Source: Chitinophagaceae bacterium | Lineage (GTDB): Bacteria > Bacteroidota > Bacteroidia > Chitinophagales > Chitinophagaceae | NCBI GenBank assembly: GCA_016721085.1 | Contig: JADKJI010000060.1 | Span: 1-6,922, forward strand | Direction of reading: 5' to 3' | DNA: 6,922 nucleotides | Part shown: piece after piece, positions 6,664-6,922 of the stretch | Position numbering within the stretch: the first letter of the stretch is position 1 | Layout of the letters: each line of letters opens with the position of its first letter | Position numbers and translations under genes: made by a program | Notes under the pieces: generated by a model | Told to the model about the DNA's origin: nothing | Seen by the model: only the letters and a program-made list of their open reading frames with translations | The model's database searches: none

Positions 6664-6922
6664 AAAGATCCAACACCTCCTGATCCTAATGAGCTAACCC
6701 TTGATGAGATGCTAGCTACAATAACAGAACCTCCATCTCCAATGATCAGATTTGTAACTACTGCCCTCCATGAAGAACAATTAAAAATACGAAGCCTCTA
6801 AGGTGAGCGCAGAAAATAAGTTGAACAGACAATCAAGTATAAAGAAAGTTGAAGACATGCCTTCAGTTACTTCCAACGACGGATGAGCAGAAAAAGCAAA
6901 AAGAATTTGATGAATTTATCAA
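6664..6922 (+). CDS. Partial variable C-terminal segment, unrecognised
   Basis: Downstream of the core, frame 1 reads KDPTPPDPNELTLDEMLATI then TEPPSPMIRFVTTALHEEQL to about 6786. An extra A moves the path to frame 2 (YEASKVSAENKLNRQSSIKK, then VEDMPSVTSN), and a break near 6878 moves it to frame 3 (TDEQKKQKEFDEFI), still open at the edge. It begins with a Pro-rich linker and becomes Lys/Glu-rich. In this family the position holds the exchangeable toxic domain. About 85 residues are visible, and I recognise no catalytic motif or toxin family. Frame 1 alone ends at TAA 6799-6801, so a short-protein reading is possible but less likely. Confidence 0.6.

Larger units (their letters stand above)
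41..6922 (+). pseudogene. Frameshifted fused TcB/TcC-type (SpvB-TcdB-RHS) toxin gene, 3' end beyond window
   Basis: One gene rebuilt by following protein similarity through all three plus-strand frames. Domain order in the rebuilt product (approximate residues): SpvB/TcaC N-terminal domain 1-430, FG-GAP/VCBS-type repeats and TcdB middle-N region 485-780, TcdB middle-C region 780-1100, linker to 1460, YD/RHS repeats 1465-2040, RHS core 2100-2210, variable tail after that. Family knowledge: such proteins form the cocoon that encloses a toxic C-terminus and pairs with a TcA-type injector; related single-chain SpvB-RHS proteins occur in Bacteroidota. No signal peptide or membrane segment is seen at the start. 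About 40 one- or two-base breaks disrupt the frame, with coding sense preserved on both sides. It is either a true pseudogene or, more likely, an intact gene with indel sequencing errors. Identity of the family is secure; functional state is not. Confidence 0.9.

Noticed and set aside
6602..6801. Separate small gene after the RHS core
   Set aside because: The sequence continues the core (YKYASNHPINY, DTNG) through frame changes and has no start of its own.
300..6880. Programmed ribosomal frameshifting or homopolymer phase variation
   Set aside because: About 40 shifts in both directions cannot be programmed, and most sit outside any slippery heptamer or long tract. Phase variation would use one or two long tracts.

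Overview
The window holds one very long plus-strand gene and almost nothing else. Read across frames it encodes a single Tc-toxin-type protein: an SpvB/TcaC-like N-terminal domain, FG-GAP/VCBS-type Asp-rich repeats inside a TcdB middle region, a long run of YD/RHS repeats, an RHS-associated core, and the start of a variable C-terminal segment that runs off the right edge. About 2,290 codons are visible from a proposed start at base 41. The AT-rich composition, the A/T-rich leader without a clear Shine-Dalgarno, and the wording of the conserved blocks suggest a Bacteroidota genome or metagenome contig. The taxon is an inference.

As written, the gene is not translatable. I count about 40 reading-frame changes between bases 83 and 6880. 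Nearly all are best explained by one missing or one extra base, often in A, T, G or C runs. Protein similarity resumes in another frame at almost every break, so little coding content is lost. I see only one candidate nonsense substitution in the rebuilt frame (TAG at 2945-2947). The breaks are unevenly spread: very dense at 310-1653 and 6545-6880, sparse at 1653-4500, intermediate between. This fits uncorrected long-read indel error with lower coverage toward the ends better than slow pseudogene decay, but sequence alone cannot settle it.

Layout: 1-40 leader; 41-342 N-terminus; 343-1652 shattered SpvB region; 1653-2942 FG-GAP repeats and TcdB middle region; 2948-3496 and 3481-4530 rest of the middle region; 4435-6300 YD/RHS repeats in several frame pieces; 6280-6665 RHS core; 6664-6922 unrecognised C-terminal segment, still open in frame 3 at the edge.

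In canonical Tc toxins, TcB (SpvB plus middle domains) and TcC (RHS repeats, self-cleaving core, toxic C-terminus) form a hollow shell that holds the toxic end. Here both halves appear as one chain. No TcA-like pore subunit, immunity gene, RNA gene, insertion sequence or CRISPR array is visible. Frames are named by codon position: frame 1 starts at 1, 4, 7; frame 2 at 2, 5, 8; frame 3 at 3, 6, 9.
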